Shown here: piece after piece, positions 10,448 to 19,740 of the stretch | Layout of the letters: the number at the start of each line of letters is the position of its first letter | Numbering within the stretch: the stretch's first letter is position 1 | Assembly (NCBI RefSeq): GCF_035046485.1 | Contig: NC_085138.1 | Span: forward strand, 334,883,312 to 334,947,311 | Length of the DNA: 64,000 nucleotides | DNA from: Aedes albopictus | Taxonomy: Eukaryota > Arthropoda > Insecta > Diptera > Culicidae | Direction: 5' to 3' | Position numbers and translations under genes: made by a program | Notes under the pieces: generated by a model | Databases searched by the model: none | What the model was told of the DNA's origin: nothing | Seen by the model: only the letters and a program-made list of their open reading frames with translations

Positions 10448-11994
10448 GAGGGGTCCAGAATCAAAGGGGTGTAAGGACTGTTCATTTTATAAAGAGGACA
10501 GCTTTGCAAGGCTATAAAAAGAAAACGCGTAGTTCAAATTTGAGCAGCCTTGGTTAGTTGTTCAGTACATTATATGAGCAGATAATAATCATAAATAAAT
10601 TGGTTTAAAATTATTGAACTTCATAGAAATGTGGCAAAGTGTCTCGAGAGATCAATTTTTCAATTCCTAAAAACTAAAGATAAACACAAAATTTCTGTAA
10701 AACATCGGTGTATCGTTTTTAATTGCAAAAAAGTGTTTGCCATGCTGCAGCAGTTTCAGTGATACATATTCTGGCAAAATATAAACTTAATCGGAATATT
10801 GGTTGTTGAGATATTAAAGTTACAAATTGGACTCGATTTTCAGAATAAAATTTATTTGTTAAACAAAAATGTATAAACATATTAAATTTTGTATGTTTTC
10901 AATGGATCTAGTCGAAAGTACTAATAATGCAATTTCAAATGCAGAAAACCGCTTCTTGATAGCATTGTTGGCTTGGTTACTGTGCTTCATGGCAGTTACC
11001 GGAGATAAAACCGCTTCGTTCTATGAAGGTTCTTCTAAATAACGATGTACTCTATTGCAAATACAACGTAACAATGATGTCGAAAATAAAAATTAACATG
11101 TAGTTATTTTCTAATAAGGTATATAATCACATAGGGTCAGACCTTGCTGAAAATAAATAATAATAAGCTACCCTAGAATCAAAAACTCGCATTTATGGAG
11201 CAAAAAGTATGCAATTTTTCATTATGGCCATTATTAAGTATTAAATTTATGATGAAGAATGAACTTTGAAGCATATTTTTCTTCGGTATCATTTAGAATG
11301 CGATTCTCCTCTATACTGGACAAATTTCGAACTGATTCCGTAGTGTTATTGCATCACTGGACTTGAATAAGTATTTTTTATCAATTTCATTGATAACAAG
11401 GCAACTCACTATATCAAGCTGTATAATGCTTGGTGCATTATTACTGACCAACTATTGCACTCTACCTTTAGAAGAATAGTATTAGATCCCAACACATTGA
11501 AAAGTTCATGAAAATTTTAAAGTTATGTATGTGGAAAGTTGTGTAGAATTTTGAGAAATGGGGTTTTATTGAGTTTTAACGAAAACCGCTTCAGTTCCAT
11601 AACTAAGGACAATTTGTATAATGTTATATTTTTCCTACACTGTAGAATAGCTATGGAAATTTATGCAAAAAACCGATAATGATTTTATTGAAAAATAAGA
11701 AAGATGTCACACAAATAAGGTGTCCTCTTTATAAAATGAACAGTCCTTAAGTGACCATTTTGTCGATTTTGAGCTGAGCATATCATAAAATTCTTCAGAT
11801 TTCAAGCTATCAGGAACTTTTTTGAGATTGTTTCTACGATGATTGGAAAAATTACAATAAATCAGAGAAAATTGGGTTGATTTTGAAACTCCATACATTT
11901 TGTATGGGATGAAAAATTGATCAAAAACTTTAAACGTCATTTACTCGAAAGTGGGTTTTTGTCACTTACACCCCTCTGCTTCTAACCCCCTCAA
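10448..11994. mobile_element. Outer MITE split by a 1.27 kb TA element
   Basis: Left end GAGGGGTCCAGAATCAAAGG followed by GGTGTA (10449-10473), then, after the insertion, AGTGACC. The right end (about 11960-11994), read inverted, gives GAGGGGGTTAGAAGCAGAGG then GGTGTAAGTGAC. The insertion therefore falls inside the left TIR at its TA. Without it the element is about 270 bp and non-coding. Confidence 0.7.
10474..11747. mobile_element. TA-flanked TIR element, 1.27 kb, copy 1
   Basis: The ends start AGGACTGTTCATTTTATAA and are perfect inverted repeats over 27 bp, flanked by TA (10472-10473, 11748-11749). The interior is AT-rich and has no ORF beyond noise, so it is non-autonomous. A near-identical copy lies at 40463-41737. 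The TA target suggests a Tc1/mariner-like or other TA-specific transposase (inference). Confidence 0.85.
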
Positions 11995-12176
11995 ATATCA
12001 TCACGTAATGGTGGAGTTGCTGACCTCATTTTCCACCTTCCAAAGTCATAAGCTTTCTGTACAAATTTGATGAAGACATGAGCTTTTTTGGTAGTTCATA
12101 TATTTTTTTTTTGTTTATTAAAGAGGTTTTAAACCAACGGGTTCATTCGCCTCTAAAAAATACACTAATTACTTTG

Positions 12177-15100
12177 CTATAGCTTATCATATAAATTACA
12201 TTTTTTAAGGAATTTCAAAACTTTTGTTTCTTCACTTTTGTTGTTTCCTAAAGCTACTTGAATGTTACTGCTAATTTCTAATTCGTCGCGCAAATTATCA
12301 TATTTAATACAATTTATCAAAATGTGTTCCACGGTTAGCTCTGTCTGACAAGTATCGCAGTTCTTAGAGACATTTCGGTTATACAAATGTTCTTTTGTTA
12401 ATCTAGTGTGACCAATACGACATCGTGTTAGGACACGCTGTTCACAACGATCTTCCCTGTCTACCCATTTCTTGATTGACGGTTTACAATGCTTCAGAAA
12501 CGTTGAGCGGTGAGAATCCCAAGTAGTTTGTAATGTCTCTTGAAAAACTTGATGAACCCAATCGGTCACATCGGATGCTGGAATCGAATGGTGCGTTGGT
12601 CGATATGTTCTTCCACGGTCAGCGGCACGATCAGCCGTTTCATTTCCTTGGATGCCTGAATGTCCTGGGATCCAGCAAAATGTTACGTCTTTCTGTAGGC
12701 TACTCTGTTCGACGGCTTGAAGAAATGGATGTTTGGATCTCCCTTTCTCGAGTGCAGCAATGCAACTTGCCGAGTCGGAAAGAATGGCGGCCGGAATGTT
12801 AGTTACCAAATTTACAGCGGAGTGCAGCGCGGCGGCTTCAGCCGAAAACACACTGCATTGAAATGGTAGGCTTTGTTCGATAATAGTGCTGCCTCTGACA
12901 ACACCTATACCAACTTGATTATCACGTTTCGATCCATCAGTGTAAATTTTGTCATGCGTGCTGTATTTAGTGTACAGCAGATCACGAACAAGAGCTACGG
13001 CACGGTTGGAGCTATGACCTTTCTTGAATTGTTTTTGTATAGATTGATCGATTTTAATGGACTGGTCATACCATGGCCGACTGGCTTTACGGCGTAGCTT
13101 GGCAATGCTAGGTATCTCCTGACCAGTTTGGTTTTGGAACGCAGAATTTGCAGCTTCGCGAAGGGATAGGTGATCGTAGCTTGATTTTTCCTCTATTCTG
13201 CAAAATCTTCGGATTAGTGTTTCGGACATACGAAGGTTGAGTGGTAGTTCTCCTGCTTCAACTACAAGGCTGGTGACAGGAGATGACTGGATAGCTCCGG
13301 AGGTGATTCTTACGATTTTGTTAAAGGTAGTTTGGAATGCCTTGCATAGTCCGAGGCCGAATAGCTCGATCCCGTAGACGATGTTTGACATGCAAATAGC
13401 ATCGGCAATTCGCCAAAGAGTTCTTCGATTGGCTCTGGGTGCAATGGCTTTCAGGTACTGGATACGTTTTTGCAGAGCATCTACAGTTTTTGCACCGTGA
13501 GCAGAGAAGTTTCCACGTCGATTGATCCAAACTCCAAGGATTCTGGCGATGTTTACCTCCGGGATGCGCTCGTTGTCAATTTCGATATTCGATCGTACAT
13601 TGCGCCACCTGTGTCTGCGTTTCTTACAGACGTGCAGAATGCATGACTTGGGGGCTGACAGTGAGAAGTTAACACCTTTTGCCCATGCGCCAACGGCTTC
13701 GACGGCCGTCTTCAGGGCGTTACGTACTCTGGGCAGATGTTTCGAAGAAGCAATCAGTACGATATCGTCAGCGTACACCAGTATGCGCACATTTTTCGGA
13801 ACTACTTCAAATACTGGATTGATTGCCAATAGGAACATGGTAACTGCTAACACTGAGCCCTGTGGTACCCCGCTTTCTTGAATTCGCTCATCTGACGTGG
13901 CTCCCCCATAGCTTACACGGAAACATCTATCGCTGAGAAAATTTTTAATGCACTCCCGCATTCGGTGTCCTATTCTGAGGTTCTCAATCTGTTTCAAAAT
14001 GTGTGGGCGCCAGGTTTGGTCATAAGCTTTTTTTATGTCGAGGATGGCAAATTCGATATGAGAGTCTGACCGTTCAGCCTCACTAATAATTTCCCTGAGC
14101 TCGGAGAAATACGATGAGGTTCCTCGACCAGATCTGAAAGCATGCTGATGCTCGTTTAAAACTTCGTTTTCTTCGAGAAAAGTCATTAAACGATGGTTGA
14201 TCATACGCTCATATATTTTTCCAATACAGCTGAGTAGTGTAATAGGGCGATACCCCTCTGCGCTTTGCTGATTCCCTCCTGGCTTTGGGATAGGCACCAC
14301 TAATCCTTGTTTCCAATTTTCAGGGAATTTTCCTGCCGACACAACCGAGTTATAGCTTCGGAGCATCGCTAGTTTACCTGCCAATGGTAGATGTCGAATC
14401 ATAGGGTATCCTATATTGTCGCTTCCAGTAGAATGTCCTTTCGCGCCATCAATCGCACGGAGGAGTTCCTGAATTGAGAAATCTTCATTCAAATACGAAG
14501 TTTCATCGCTTACTGTGTGTGATGTTTCCCGATCGCAGGTTTGTTGTGCTTCTGAAGAAGATATTTCGTGAAAATAGTCGGCGAAGTGTTCAACTATAAT
14601 AGTGGGATCTTTCACGTGTTTTCCATCGATTCTGAGGCCTCGTAGTGCAGTTTTTCTTTGTCCATTCAGTCGGTGAAAATTGTTCCACAAAACATCAACA
14701 GGGGTATTAGGGTTGAAGGATTCACAGAAACTATTCCAAGAGTCTTGTCGAGCTTTTAAAATCGTTTTTCTGGCTAAGGATCGTGCTTCCTGGAAGGCTT
14801 TCCTCGCACTTTCTTTCTGTGGGTTATCAGATGGTAGTCTCTTAAGGTTTCTCAGCGCTTTTCGGCGTAATTTAACTTTGAGTTTTACTTCTTCAGTCCA
14901 CCATATGTGGGATTTTCCTCTGGGGTTTCCCGAAGTTTTGGGTATAGAGGAGTTTGCGGCATCTTGAATTATCTCTTCAAGTTGATCGATCGTTGGGATA
15001 CTTCCTTCGGTTGGGAGGGCGCTTAATACTTTCTGCTCGAACGCGGGCCAATCTGCGTCCTTATACAGCCATCGTCTTCGGCATCTGAGTTGCGGACAAT

Positions 15101-16526
15101 TATTCGGCAGATGTACTTTGATGGGGAAGTGATCACTGCCGCATGTGTCATCGTTGATGGACCAAAACAGCTTACTTGCTAAGCTTTGTGATACCACGGT
15201 GAGATCTATGGCTGAGGTGCTTCCGTGTGCTGAACTGATGAATGTTGGTTCCCCGGTATTGAGTACAATCAGTTGATGATCTACAAACCATTCAAGTAGT
15301 AACCATCCGCGTTTTGATGATTTTTCACTTCCCCATGCTTCGTGTGAAGCGTTGAAGTCCCCTCCTATAACAAATGGTGGTGGGTGGTTGACGATGAAAT
15401 GGTCCAACGTGTTGATTACATCGGCGTCCTCTGCGTTCGGTGGAACATAAATTGAAGCGATCGTCATGTTATATGGGGCGTTTATCCTGGCAGCGCAAAT
15501 AGGAATGGATGAGCCTATTTGAAATTGATTGTGAGGGATTCCTTTGAGAACTCCAAGACTGGCGGCGCCGGCTCCCTGGCTGTAATGTCGATCAGCAAGA
15601 AGCCAGTCATATTGCTGTTCGAGCTTGTTGGGGATGTTTCTCGTCATCATTTCTTGTAGACCAATAGCAAGAGGCTGTTCGCGATCCGCGATGAGAGACA
15701 GTTCAGCTTGGTTACATCGAAGGCCGCGGATATTCCACTGTAGAAGCAGACAGCTTTTCCGAGCGGTTTTGCTACCGATGCTATCGTTGGTTGAAGTGGT
15801 ACTGCCGGGTGTTCCTTCTCGTCTGTTTAGTGCACGTTGAATGCCTGGAATATGTGCCTCGGAAGTAAGGTTTGCAGAGCTACTAGTTAACAGATTTGGA
15901 GGAGTACTTGCCCGAGAATGGTAAGGGTCCATGTCGACTGCCGCCAGAGGCTCGTCGGACGTATCCGGAACATCTCTGGTCAGGGTCGACATGGGAGGCC
16001 TTGCTCTTGGCGAATCGATTGATGGAACGGGGTCCCAACTAGTCGTTGGTTGCATGCTTATGTTGCGAAGACGATCGTAGGCTGCAGCGTTTGATACTGC
16101 AAAATCCGGTAGAGATAGATTGTCGTAGATGGTAGACGGGTTGAAGGGTTGACAGTCAACGGATTGGTTGCCGTCGTTACGGAATGCCGCTTCCAGTAGT
16201 ATTGCTTCTTCTATAAGCGGTGAAACGGTTTCTCTGCATTTCCTTGCCTCATGTCTCCCTGCTATCTTCAAGATAGGTCGTTTCTTCTGAATATGCTCTG
16301 ATTGAATTTTGCTGTTATTCGGGTGAATGTCTGCGGATAATTTTTGTTCGTTCGTTATCTGTTCCAGGTGTATGGCAGAGTCAGAGTTGTGGGTTCTCGA
16401 GTAGTGTTGAGAGTGATGCGCTTGGTCCATTATTCGAAAGGGTTGATCGAGGCGTTGTCTACAATATGGCCTGAAACACTGTTGCCCTGGATACCACAGC
16501 TGGATGGCCTTGAATCCAAAGACCAA
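12177..16526 (-). CDS. I-clade LINE ORF2: endonuclease, reverse transcriptase, RNase H
   Basis: 1449 codons, uninterrupted. Apurinic-type endonuclease from about residue 258 (LLLQWNIRGLR, later QEMM, GGDFNASHEAWG, GSDHFPIKVHL); reverse transcriptase with AILDIKKAYDQTW, GVPQGSVLAVTMFLLAIN and the catalytic VYADDIVLIA near residue 917; RNase H from about residue 1193 (IYTDGSKRDN, then FSAEAAALHSA, LSDSASCIAAL, WIPGHSGIQGNETADRAAD); a C-terminal cysteine motif CDTCQTELTVEHILINC near 1389. All catalytic motifs look intact, so this copy may be competent or only recently silenced. The listed Met is only the first in frame. A better initiation site is the ATG overlapping the ORF1 stop (see 16430-17065), which needs a frame change within 16430-16526. 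Confidence 0.9.
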   Translation of the reverse strand: MVFGFKAIQLWYPGQQCFRPYCRQRLDQPFRIMDQAHHSQHYSRTHNSDSAIHLEQITNEQKLSADIHPNNSKIQSEHIQKKRPILKIAGRHEARKCRETVSPLIEEAILLEAAFRNDGNQSVDCQPFNPSTIYDNLSLPDFAVSNAAAYDRLRNISMQPTTSWDPVPSIDSPRARPPMSTLTRDVPDTSDEPLAAVDMDPYHSRASTPPNLLTSSSANLTSEAHIPGIQRALNRREGTPGSTTSTNDSIGSKTARKSCLLLQWNIRGLRCNQAELSLIADREQPLAIGLQEMMTRNIPNKLEQQYDWLLADRHYSQGAGAASLGVLKGIPHNQFQIGSSIPICAARINAPYNMTIASIYVPPNAEDADVINTLDHFIVNHPPPFVIGGDFNASHEAWGSEKSSKRGWLLLEWFVDHQLIVLNTGEPTFISSAHGSTSAIDLTVVSQSLASKLFWSINDDTCGSDHFPIKVHLPNNCPQLRCRRRWLYKDADWPAFEQKVLSALPTEGSIPTIDQLEEIIQDAANSSIPKTSGNPRGKSHIWWTEEVKLKVKLRRKALRNLKRLPSDNPQKESARKAFQEARSLARKTILKARQDSWNSFCESFNPNTPVDVLWNNFHRLNGQRKTALRGLRIDGKHVKDPTIIVEHFADYFHEISSSEAQQTCDRETSHTVSDETSYLNEDFSIQELLRAIDGAKGHSTGSDNIGYPMIRHLPLAGKLAMLRSYNSVVSAGKFPENWKQGLVVPIPKPGGNQQSAEGYRPITLLSCIGKIYERMINHRLMTFLEENEVLNEHQHAFRSGRGTSSYFSELREIISEAERSDSHIEFAILDIKKAYDQTWRPHILKQIENLRIGHRMRECIKNFLSDRCFRVSYGGATSDERIQESGVPQGSVLAVTMFLLAINPVFEVVPKNVRILVYADDIVLIASSKHLPRVRNALKTAVEAVGAWAKGVNFSLSAPKSCILHVCKKRRHRWRNVRSNIEIDNERIPEVNIARILGVWINRRGNFSAHGAKTVDALQKRIQYLKAIAPRANRRTLWRIADAICMSNIVYGIELFGLGLCKAFQTTFNKIVRITSGAIQSSPVTSLVVEAGELPLNLRMSETLIRRFCRIEEKSSYDHLSLREAANSAFQNQTGQEIPSIAKLRRKASRPWYDQSIKIDQSIQKQFKKGHSSNRAVALVRDLLYTKYSTHDKIYTDGSKRDNQVGIGVVRGSTIIEQSLPFQCSVFSAEAAALHSAVNLVTNIPAAILSDSASCIAALEKGRSKHPFLQAVEQSSLQKDVTFCWIPGHSGIQGNETADRAADRGRTYRPTHHSIPASDVTDWVHQVFQETLQTTWDSHRSTFLKHCKPSIKKWVDREDRCEQRVLTRCRIGHTRLTKEHLYNRNVSKNCDTCQTELTVEHILINCIKYDNLRDELEISSNIQVALGNNKSEETKVLKFLKKCNLYDKL

Positions 16527-17065
16527 AATTCGTCAAAAGATTGAGGATTCCCTGAAAGGCGTGGCACGGGAGTAGGGTGGTTCACATTATGGTTGATTAA
16601 GTGTGAAAAGATACTTGCCTGAGGGTGGCAGAGGTCCATGTCGACTGCCGCCAGAGGCTCGTCGGAAGGTTCCGGAACATCTCTGGTCAGGGTCGACATG
16701 GAAAGCCTCGCGCTTGGCGAATCGGTATAGTTCGAATCAGAGTTAGATTTATCAGAGTTGAATAGTATAGATGTCCAGTCAAGGGCGACCGAGCTGTAAG
16801 CTTGGTGATCAACGGGTTGAAGTAAGACGTCCCGGACCACCTCCCTAAACAGACTCGCTTCCTGCTTCGGAAGTGAAGGGGGTACTACACATTCCCCACC
16901 TTCAAATCGCCTACTTCGGTTCTCTAGCGTAGGTTCCAATCGTATTCCAAATTCCTGTTCCAAGTGTAGTTTGCGATATGTTGATAGTAGTCGTTCGTCC
17001 ATCTTCAGTTCCAGGTACGTTGCGAGGTCGGTAGTTGTGGGGGTTTTTCTACTTTCACTATCCAT
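16430..17065 (-). CDS. Probable N-terminal part of the I-element ORF2, different frame
   Basis: The ORF begins at an ATG that overlaps the ORF1 stop as TAATG, the arrangement used for stop-restart translation in some LINEs. It runs 211 codons and overlaps the long ORF2 frame at 16430-16526. No domain is recognised. Residues near 115-150 contain MSTLTRDVPEPSDEPLAAVD, which is repeated in the ORF2 frame as MSTLTRDVPDTSDEPLAAVD. Most likely this is the true start of ORF2, with one indel in the overlap or a programmed frameshift joining it to 12177-16526. A separate small ORF is possible. Confidence 0.55.
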   Translation of the reverse strand: MDSESRKTPTTTDLATYLELKMDERLLSTYRKLHLEQEFGIRLEPTLENRSRRFEGGECVVPPSLPKQEASLFREVVRDVLLQPVDHQAYSSVALDWTSILFNSDKSNSDSNYTDSPSARLSMSTLTRDVPEPSDEPLAAVDMDLCHPQASIFSHLINHNVNHPTPVPRLSGNPQSFDEFWSLDSRPSSCGIQGNSVSGHIVDNASINPFE

Positions 17066-18405
17066 TATTCGTCGATATCAATGGAGTCACTACTAGACGG
17101 GAGGGCGGAGAATCGTTTACCTTGCGATCTGCCGGTTGATGGAGACATATCCATGTGACGTTTTCCACTTCTGCTGCGGTTCCGGAGATCGTATGATCTG
17201 ATGTCATTGCGGCTTGATGTTGGTGTTGGAGGGGAAATGTCCGATTTGTCTTTACGTGACATCCTGATGCTCTTATTTTGTGGAGCTGGAGCTGGCATAG
17301 CTGTGATGGAAGAGTTCGTTGATATTGACGTTTGGGATAGTGGCTTCCGTGAGTTCGAGGCTTTAGCATTTGTGGCCACTGGTGCTTGGTCGTTGGATTT
17401 CGACTTAAGGACGTCCTTCAGTTCCGACAGTTCTTTTGCTAGTGCGGCCACCTGTTTTTGTAGCTCGGCGATTATCTGATCTTTGATGGCTAGTTCACGG
17501 TTCAGACGATCCTGGAGAACATTAGCGAATGTCTCTTTTTTCGTTTCTTCGGTGTAGATCCGTCTGGCTTCTGGGAAGGAGATGCCCTGGTCAACTTTGA
17601 TACGGATAATCTTCTCCTCGGATTTGTATTTGGGGCAGTCTCGTGAGGTAATTGCGTGTTCATTTTTGCAATGCAAACAATGCGGAGTATTTTGGCATTT
17701 GTCTCTTTCAGCAAGTTCATGCGTTTGTGAGCATTGTAGACAGACTCCACAATTTTGGCATGTTTTTCTGGAGTGGCCATAGTCCCCGCAGTTGAAACAG
17801 ATCATTGGGTAGGGATAGTAAACCTTAACTGGAATTCGACAGAGACCAAAATATACGGTTGTTGGTAATTGCGTCCCGTAGAATGATAGAACCAGAAGAG
17901 GTGTGTTTCTAACTGTGTTGTTTACACGTTTCTTGATTCTGTGTACTGAATGTACACCTTGTGGATCGAGGTAGCCTAAGATGTCCTTTTCGTCCATGTC
18001 CTTAGTGTCAGGATCGTATACCGTACCTTGCACTGAGTTCAGTGTAGGATGGGAAATGATCTCGACTTGTGTTCCATCGGTAAGCTCGGTAAGCATCAGT
18101 AGTTTGTTGTACACTGTTTTGGATGAGGTACGTAAGAGGTACCGTGAACCACGTCCTTCACGGGTTGCTTCAACTTTAGTTCCGACTGCTATTTCGATCG
18201 ACGTGCCCACGATAAATGGATTGGAGAGAGGCATGGTTACGTTCTGCTCGACCTTGTTTCCCGCTGTATCTTGACTTGTTCTGCGCCGCAATAAGAGCAC
18301 CATGGTTCCCATATCATCTGCACTTCGCATCCAATGTGGTTGTCTACTATTACCAGGTGGCTCATATCTAGGGCCACCAGGAGGCCCCGACGAGCTAGCG
18401 GCCAT
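17065..18405 (-). CDS. I-clade LINE ORF1: zinc-knuckle nucleic-acid-binding protein
   Basis: 446 codons, intact. The gag-like protein should package LINE RNA into a ribonucleoprotein. From about residue 200 it has three zinc knuckles in series: CFNCGDYGHSRKTC, then CGVCLQCSQTH...C, then CLHCKNEHAITSRDC. A charged segment EEKIIRIKVDQGISFPEARR, typical of I-type ORF1 proteins, follows. Next is a coiled-coil-like stretch (RELAIKDQIIAELQKQVAAL, about 315-350) and a Ser/Pro/Asn-rich tail. Its stop TAA overlaps the next ATG. The start was chosen as the first Met of the open frame, about 370 bases from the element's 5' end. Confidence 0.9.
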   Translation of the reverse strand: MAASSSGPPGGPRYEPPGNSRQPHWMRSADDMGTMVLLLRRRTSQDTAGNKVEQNVTMPLSNPFIVGTSIEIAVGTKVEATREGRGSRYLLRTSSKTVYNKLLMLTELTDGTQVEIISHPTLNSVQGTVYDPDTKDMDEKDILGYLDPQGVHSVHRIKKRVNNTVRNTPLLVLSFYGTQLPTTVYFGLCRIPVKVYYPYPMICFNCGDYGHSRKTCQNCGVCLQCSQTHELAERDKCQNTPHCLHCKNEHAITSRDCPKYKSEEKIIRIKVDQGISFPEARRIYTEETKKETFANVLQDRLNRELAIKDQIIAELQKQVAALAKELSELKDVLKSKSNDQAPVATNAKASNSRKPLSQTSISTNSSITAMPAPAPQNKSIRMSRKDKSDISPPTPTSSRNDIRSYDLRNRSRSGKRHMDMSPSTGRSQGKRFSALPSSSDSIDIDE

Positions 18406-18782
18406 GAGAAAGAGGTTTCACCGCACTAGATACTAATTTATTGTATGTCTTTCTTTCCGCGAAAAAACCACTGCGCCGAAAGTTGAACGTATTTTGGATC
18501 ACTACACCACTCGGGATAGCTGGGCGATGCACAACACGGCTATTGTTGTTTAGCTACCGCGTGATGCTATAAAAGTTTATATCGTATTTAACATACGAAA
18601 TACGCGATTTTCCACGTAAACTACGTTCGAACGTTAACCAGTGAAGCAACACCTATCGTATGAATGTCGTTAAATCAACTTTAAGACGATATTTCAACAC
18701 AAAAAGTGAATTTGAAGGTAGAGTAACTCGCGCACGCTGTATGATAACAGTAACCCGACTACTCGAATGATGAGTTCATATA

Positions 18783-19520
18783 ATAAAGGATATCAACAAT
18801 GAGCCATTTTACGAAGTGACAACAATGTTGATGATGATATTGATTTTCACGGGTTATTGGACACTACCTCCTGTCAAAATTCATTCAAAAAATCGGCTCG
18901 TAAAATGGACTATTGTGTATTTTCTAAATACAATGGCGCCAGACAGCGGTTAATTTACGCACCAAACATTACCAAAAATTATTGATTAGTTACACACTGC
19001 ATTTTAAAAAATATTACTGAGTTTGTTATAATGTTGATGTAATGATGATCATATAACATATTCATTTATTGTAACTGACTTTGTTAGAACCTTGAAATAA
19101 TTTTCGTACCGATTCCAACAAATATATCTAATTATAACAAACCTCGATATAGATATCAACCGTTGATATAACTACGTTATGTTTTTGTTATGCCTTTCCC
19201 GACCAGAAGCTCCTAACAAGATTACACCAAAATTATTACAACCGTTGTTAGAAATAACACTATTTGATATAATTTTGTTGTAAGGATTTGTATATGTGAA
19301 TAACCATAACAAAATTGTAACAAAATCTGTTATTATTTTAAAAACAATATTATAACAAAACTTGTACTACTTATTTATTCAAACAGATATATAACAGCAT
19401 TTGTTACGTTGTGCATATTAAAATAATTGCCTATAACAAAATTTCGTAACACATTTATTGTTGTATTTGCAACATTGATTGTAACAAAATAATTTCAAAA
19501 TTTGTTAGGTTTTTTGTACT
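18783..19520. repeat. AT-rich TTATAACA-type repeat DNA with an end-to-end junction
   Basis: Dense TTATAACA/TGTTATAA motifs, as in the arms at 7970-8190 and 22330-22603. At 19185-19225 the sequence TTTTTGTTATGCCTTTCCCG runs directly into ACCAGAAGCTCCTAACAAG, which looks like the right end of one family member joined to the left end of another. No coding sequence. Confidence 0.5.
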
Positions 19521-19569
19521 GACGTGAAATAGTTTGATCATTTTTGTAATATTGACCACTCGAGCCAAA

Positions 19570-19740
19570 AGACATAACACATTTAGAACGCAACGCTAAA
19601 ATCGTTATGTTTCCTCCGCCTCCTCTTCCGTTACGCTTTTTTTTTTTGTATGAAAGTCCTAAAATTTTTGTATGGACCGTAACGCTCGGTTGTACTTTCC
19701 CCTCTCCCTCGAGCGACGCGTAATTTGGGGACGGTGTCAT
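19570..19740. repeat. Degenerate small MITE of the GTTACGTAA / G-rich family
   Basis: Contains AACGCTAAAATCG, a C/T-rich run, ACGC...GTATGAAAGTCCTAAAATTTTTGTATGGACCGTAACGC and a G/C-rich end: the layout of the intact element at 22771-22937 in inverted orientation. The TIRs are eroded and I find no target duplication. Confidence 0.5.

Larger units (their letters stand above)
12103..18772 (-). mobile_element. Full-length I-clade LINE (MosquI-like), 6.67 kb
   Basis: It reads on the minus strand from 18772 to a poly(A) (T-run at 12103-12112) and has a 10 bp target duplication AGTTCATATA at 12093-12102 and 18773-18782. The 5' end contains TCATTC, a perfect arthropod initiator match, as expected for an internal promoter. 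ORF1 is a zinc-knuckle gag-like protein, followed by an ORF with endonuclease, reverse transcriptase and RNase H. RNase H plus triple-knuckle ORF1 point to the I clade; size and host fit MosquI. The 3' end forms a stem-loop (12115-12150) before AATAAACAAAA. Confidence 0.9.

Noticed and set aside
14680..16544. Plus-strand frames over the I-element (for example 15625-15840)
   Set aside because: Shadows of ORF2 on the opposite strand.
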